Source: JAZBPO01 sp036351675
GTDB taxonomy: Bacteria > Pseudomonadota > Gammaproteobacteria > Pseudomonadales > Azotimanducaceae
Direction: 5' to 3'
Assembly (NCBI GenBank): GCA_036351675.1
Contig: JAZBPO010000489.1
Span: 1-15,150, forward strand
Length of the DNA: 15,150 nt
In this document: in pieces, positions 13,883 through 15,150 of the stretch
How the letters are laid out: each line of letters begins with the position of its first letter
How positions within the stretch are numbered: the stretch's first letter is position 1
The notes under the pieces: model-generated
What the model was told of the DNA's origin: nothing
The model's database searches: none
What the model saw: the letters and a program-made list of their open reading frames with translations, nothing else
Program-made: the position numbers and the translations under genes

Positions 13883-14391
13883 AACGCCGACGCGCCGAGC
13901 AGCGGCGCCGGGAGCAGCAGGAACTCGACATCACCGCGTTCCTGAACCTCATGGTGATCCTGGTGCCGTTCCTGCTGATCACGGCGGTGTTCTCGCGCCT
14001 CGCGATCCTCGAGCTCGACGTGCCCACCGCGGCCGGCGGCGAAGCGCCGGCCGAGCCCACGCTTCAGCTCGAAGTGGTGGTCCGTGCCGACGAGATCGAG
14101 ATCGGTGCGCGGGACGGCGGCCTGTTCACGACGCTGCCCCGGGACGAGACCGCGGGCCACGACTACGCGGCGCTGACGGCATGGCTCGCCCGCGTGAAGG
14201 CGGACGAACCGGAGCAGACCCGCGCGACGGTCCTGCTCGAGCCGGACATCGCCTACGACGTGCTCGTGCAGGTGATGGACGCGGTACGTCTGCACGAGGT
14301 GGTCGACGCCGACACGGGTCTGGTCGAACGCGCCGAACTGTTTCCGGACATCGCCGTGGGTGATGCGCCGCCGCGGACGCGGGAGGGCTGA
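13879..14391 (+). CDS. ExbD/TolR-family protein 1, with Asn at the motor Asp position
   Basis: 170 residues, GTG start in the GTGA overlap with the channel gene. It has a basic cytoplasmic N-terminus (KRRRAEQRRREQQE), one membrane helix (~18-38, ITAFLNLMVILVPFLLITAVF) and a periplasmic domain to the end. The block aligns without gaps to E. coli ExbD VTPFIDVMLVLL and TolR VVPLLDVLLVLL, placing Asn23 where the protonatable Asp25 (ExbD) or Asp23 (TolR) sits. The periplasmic part (~50-155) includes LQLEVVVRADEIEIG and YDVLVQVMDAVRL, typical of the ExbD fold. It is paired with a second ExbD-like gene that keeps the Asp, so the two probably form a heterodimer inside the channel, as suggested for AglQ/AglS of Myxococcus. 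Confidence 0.92.
   Translation: MKRRRAEQRRREQQELDITAFLNLMVILVPFLLITAVFSRLAILELDVPTAAGGEAPAEPTLQLEVVVRADEIEIGARDGGLFTTLPRDETAGHDYAALTAWLARVKADEPEQTRATVLLEPDIAYDVLVQVMDAVRLHEVVDADTGLVERAELFPDIAVGDAPPRTREG
14381..14387 (+). promoter_or_regulatory. Ribosome-binding site for the second ExbD-like gene
   Basis: GGGAGGG, 7 bases before ATG 14395. It is among the strongest sites in the window, which may set higher translation of the Asp-containing ExbD. Confidence 0.65.
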
Positions 14392-14394
14392 GCG

Positions 14395-14910
14395 ATGCTG
14401 CTTTCGCGACGTGCGAAGCGGATGGAACGGCACCACGCGCGCCGGGGCAAGGCGAGCCTGAACATGGTCTCGCTGATGGACATCTTCACGATCCTGGTCT
14501 TCTTTCTCCTGTTCAGTTCGACGGAAGAGGTCCAGGTGCTGCCCGAGCCACGCGATCTGGAACTGCCGGAATCGCTCGCGGAGCTCAAGGCACGGGAGTC
14601 GGCCCTGATCATCGTCTCCGCCGACGAGCTGCGTCTCGACGGCGTCACGGTGGCGCGCCTCGACGAGGTGCTGGCGGAAGACGCGCCGGGCGTTCCCGCG
14701 CTCGCGTCCGCCTTCGCGGCGCGTGTCGCCGCCGGCGAGGAGCTCGGCCCCGAGATCACCATCATGGGCGACCGGGAACTGCCCTACAGTCTGCTGAAGC
14801 GGATCATGAGCACCTGCACGGCGGCGGAGTTCGAGCGCATCGCGCTCGCCGTGCGCCAGCGCGGTGCCGTGGCGGTCGCCGGGGCAGCGTCCCGGCAGCC
14901 AGCGGGGTGA
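14395..14910 (+). CDS. ExbD/TolR-family protein 2, canonical motor Asp
   Basis: 171 residues, ATG 14395 with GGGAGGG 7 bases upstream and a 3-base gap to the previous stop. The N-terminus is very basic (RRAKRMERHHARRGK). The single membrane helix (~22-42) reads LNMVSLMDIFTILVFFLLF, with Asp29 at the conserved proton-carrying position. The periplasmic domain (~50-160) has ALIIVSADELRLDGVTVARL, followed by EITIMGDRELPYSLLKRIMS, which fits the ExbD fold; a single Cys lies just after. The linker EEVQVLPEPRDLELPESL is Pro/Glu-rich. Together with the TolQ-like protein and ExbD 1 it forms the expected motor. The position of the Asp is close to that of the essential Asp28 reported for Myxococcus AglQ. 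Confidence 0.93.
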   Translation: MLLSRRAKRMERHHARRGKASLNMVSLMDIFTILVFFLLFSSTEEVQVLPEPRDLELPESLAELKARESALIIVSADELRLDGVTVARLDEVLAEDAPGVPALASAFAARVAAGEELGPEITIMGDRELPYSLLKRIMSTCTAAEFERIALAVRQRGAVAVAGAASRQPAG

Positions 14911-14914
14911 GGAG
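14909..14914 (+). promoter_or_regulatory. Ribosome-binding site for the TonB-like gene
   Basis: GAGGAG overlaps the stop of the second ExbD-like gene. It lies 9 bases before ATG 14924 and directly abuts ATG 14915, so 14924 is the better start. Confidence 0.6.
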
Positions 14915-14923
14915 ATGGCAGCC

Positions 14924-15150
14924 ATGACCCTGCAGCGAGGCTTCACGCTCCCCTGGGACGAGACCGTCGCCCAGGATCGCGCCTTCCGCCGGACGACGCT
15001 GCTCGTCTGTGTCGCCGTGTTCGTCAGCGCCGTCCTGCTCGAGACGGCGACGGTCGAGCGTGCGGCGCCGGAACTCGAGGAGCCCGAACCGGAGCGCTAC
15101 GCGCGGCTGATCCTGCCGACGCCGCCTCCGCCACCGGAACCGCCCGAACC
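14924..15150 (+). CDS. TonB-like transducer, probable AgmX/PglI type (3' end missing)
   Basis: Only the first 75 residues are in the window. From ATG 14924 (14915 is an in-frame alternative) the protein has a short cytoplasmic tail with FTLPWDETVAQD, a single membrane helix (~24-40, TTLLVCVAVFVSAVLL), an acidic stretch (PELEEPEPE), then a proline-rich run (PTPPPPPEPPE) that is still open at base 15150. One N-terminal anchor plus a Pro-rich periplasmic linker directly after exbB-exbD-exbD genes is the layout of TonB-like proteins. In clusters with this set of TPR and barrel genes the protein usually has an AgmX/PglI-type C-terminal domain (the GltG/GltJ group of Myxococcus). That domain lies outside the window, so the type is inferred. 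Confidence 0.75.
   Translation, partial: MTLQRGFTLPWDETVAQDRAFRRTTLLVCVAVFVSAVLLETATVERAAPELEEPEPERYARLILPTPPPPPEPPE

Noticed and set aside
13184..15150. Plain TonB-ExbB-ExbD siderophore uptake operon
   Set aside because: Two ExbD-like genes, non-standard proton-site residues, and TPR, small-barrel and DUF neighbours with no TonB-dependent receptor in the window point elsewhere.
1..15150. CRISPR array, tRNA/rRNA genes, insertion sequences or attachment sites
   Set aside because: No spaced direct repeats, cloverleaf-like segments, transposase or integrase frames or terminal inverted repeats were noticed; coding density is essentially complete.

Overview
The window is a high-GC (about 70% by eye), completely one-directional stretch of bacterial chromosome. 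Every base up to 15150 lies in or within a few bases of a plus-strand gene. Signal peptides, lipoboxes, C-terminal-Phe outer-membrane barrels and TolQ/ExbD-type motor parts show a Gram-negative envelope. The gene families and their order fit a Gammaproteobacterium, but a deltaproteobacterium/myxobacterium relative cannot be excluded from sequence alone. No RNA genes, mobile elements, CRISPR arrays or convincing terminators were seen. Gaps between genes are 0-33 bases and many junctions overlap (ATGA, GTGA, TGATG), so the whole window reads as one operon, or part of one, that runs off both ends.

Layout. (a) 1-1926: 3' part of an exported protein related to the hydrazine synthase alpha-subunit family, with beta-propeller-like repeats and two CxxCH haem motifs. 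(b) 1929-3310: two small outer-membrane beta-barrel proteins, one with an N-terminal SH3 domain and one with a lipobox. (c) 3344-6692: a redox cassette of TlpA-like thioredoxin, DUF4266 mini-lipoprotein with a Gly/Cys tail, DUF3570 barrel, ApbE flavin transferase and a second TlpA-like protein. (d) 6689-12867: a periplasmic coiled-coil protein, two large exported helical-repeat (TPR-like) proteins and a TPR lipoprotein. (e) 12864-15150: a 107-residue exported protein, a MotA/TolQ/ExbB-type channel protein, two ExbD-like proteins, and the 5' end of a TonB-like protein with one membrane segment and a proline-rich linker (probable AgmX/PglI type).

Taken together, (b), (d) and (e) resemble the conserved core of the Myxococcus Agl-Glt machinery: a proton-driven TolQ/TolR-like inner-membrane motor, a TonB-like transducer, periplasmic TPR proteins, a TPR lipoprotein and outer-membrane barrels. 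Here this core is continuous with a periplasmic redox/flavinylation cassette (c) and a probable dihaem protein (a). Individual families are known to annotation, but the function of the combination is, as far as I know, undescribed. The most specific sequence oddities are an Asp-to-Asn change at the motor proton site of the first ExbD, loss of the usual Glu in the channel protein's third membrane helix, and a Gly/Cys tail whose codons also form the ribosome-binding site of the next gene.
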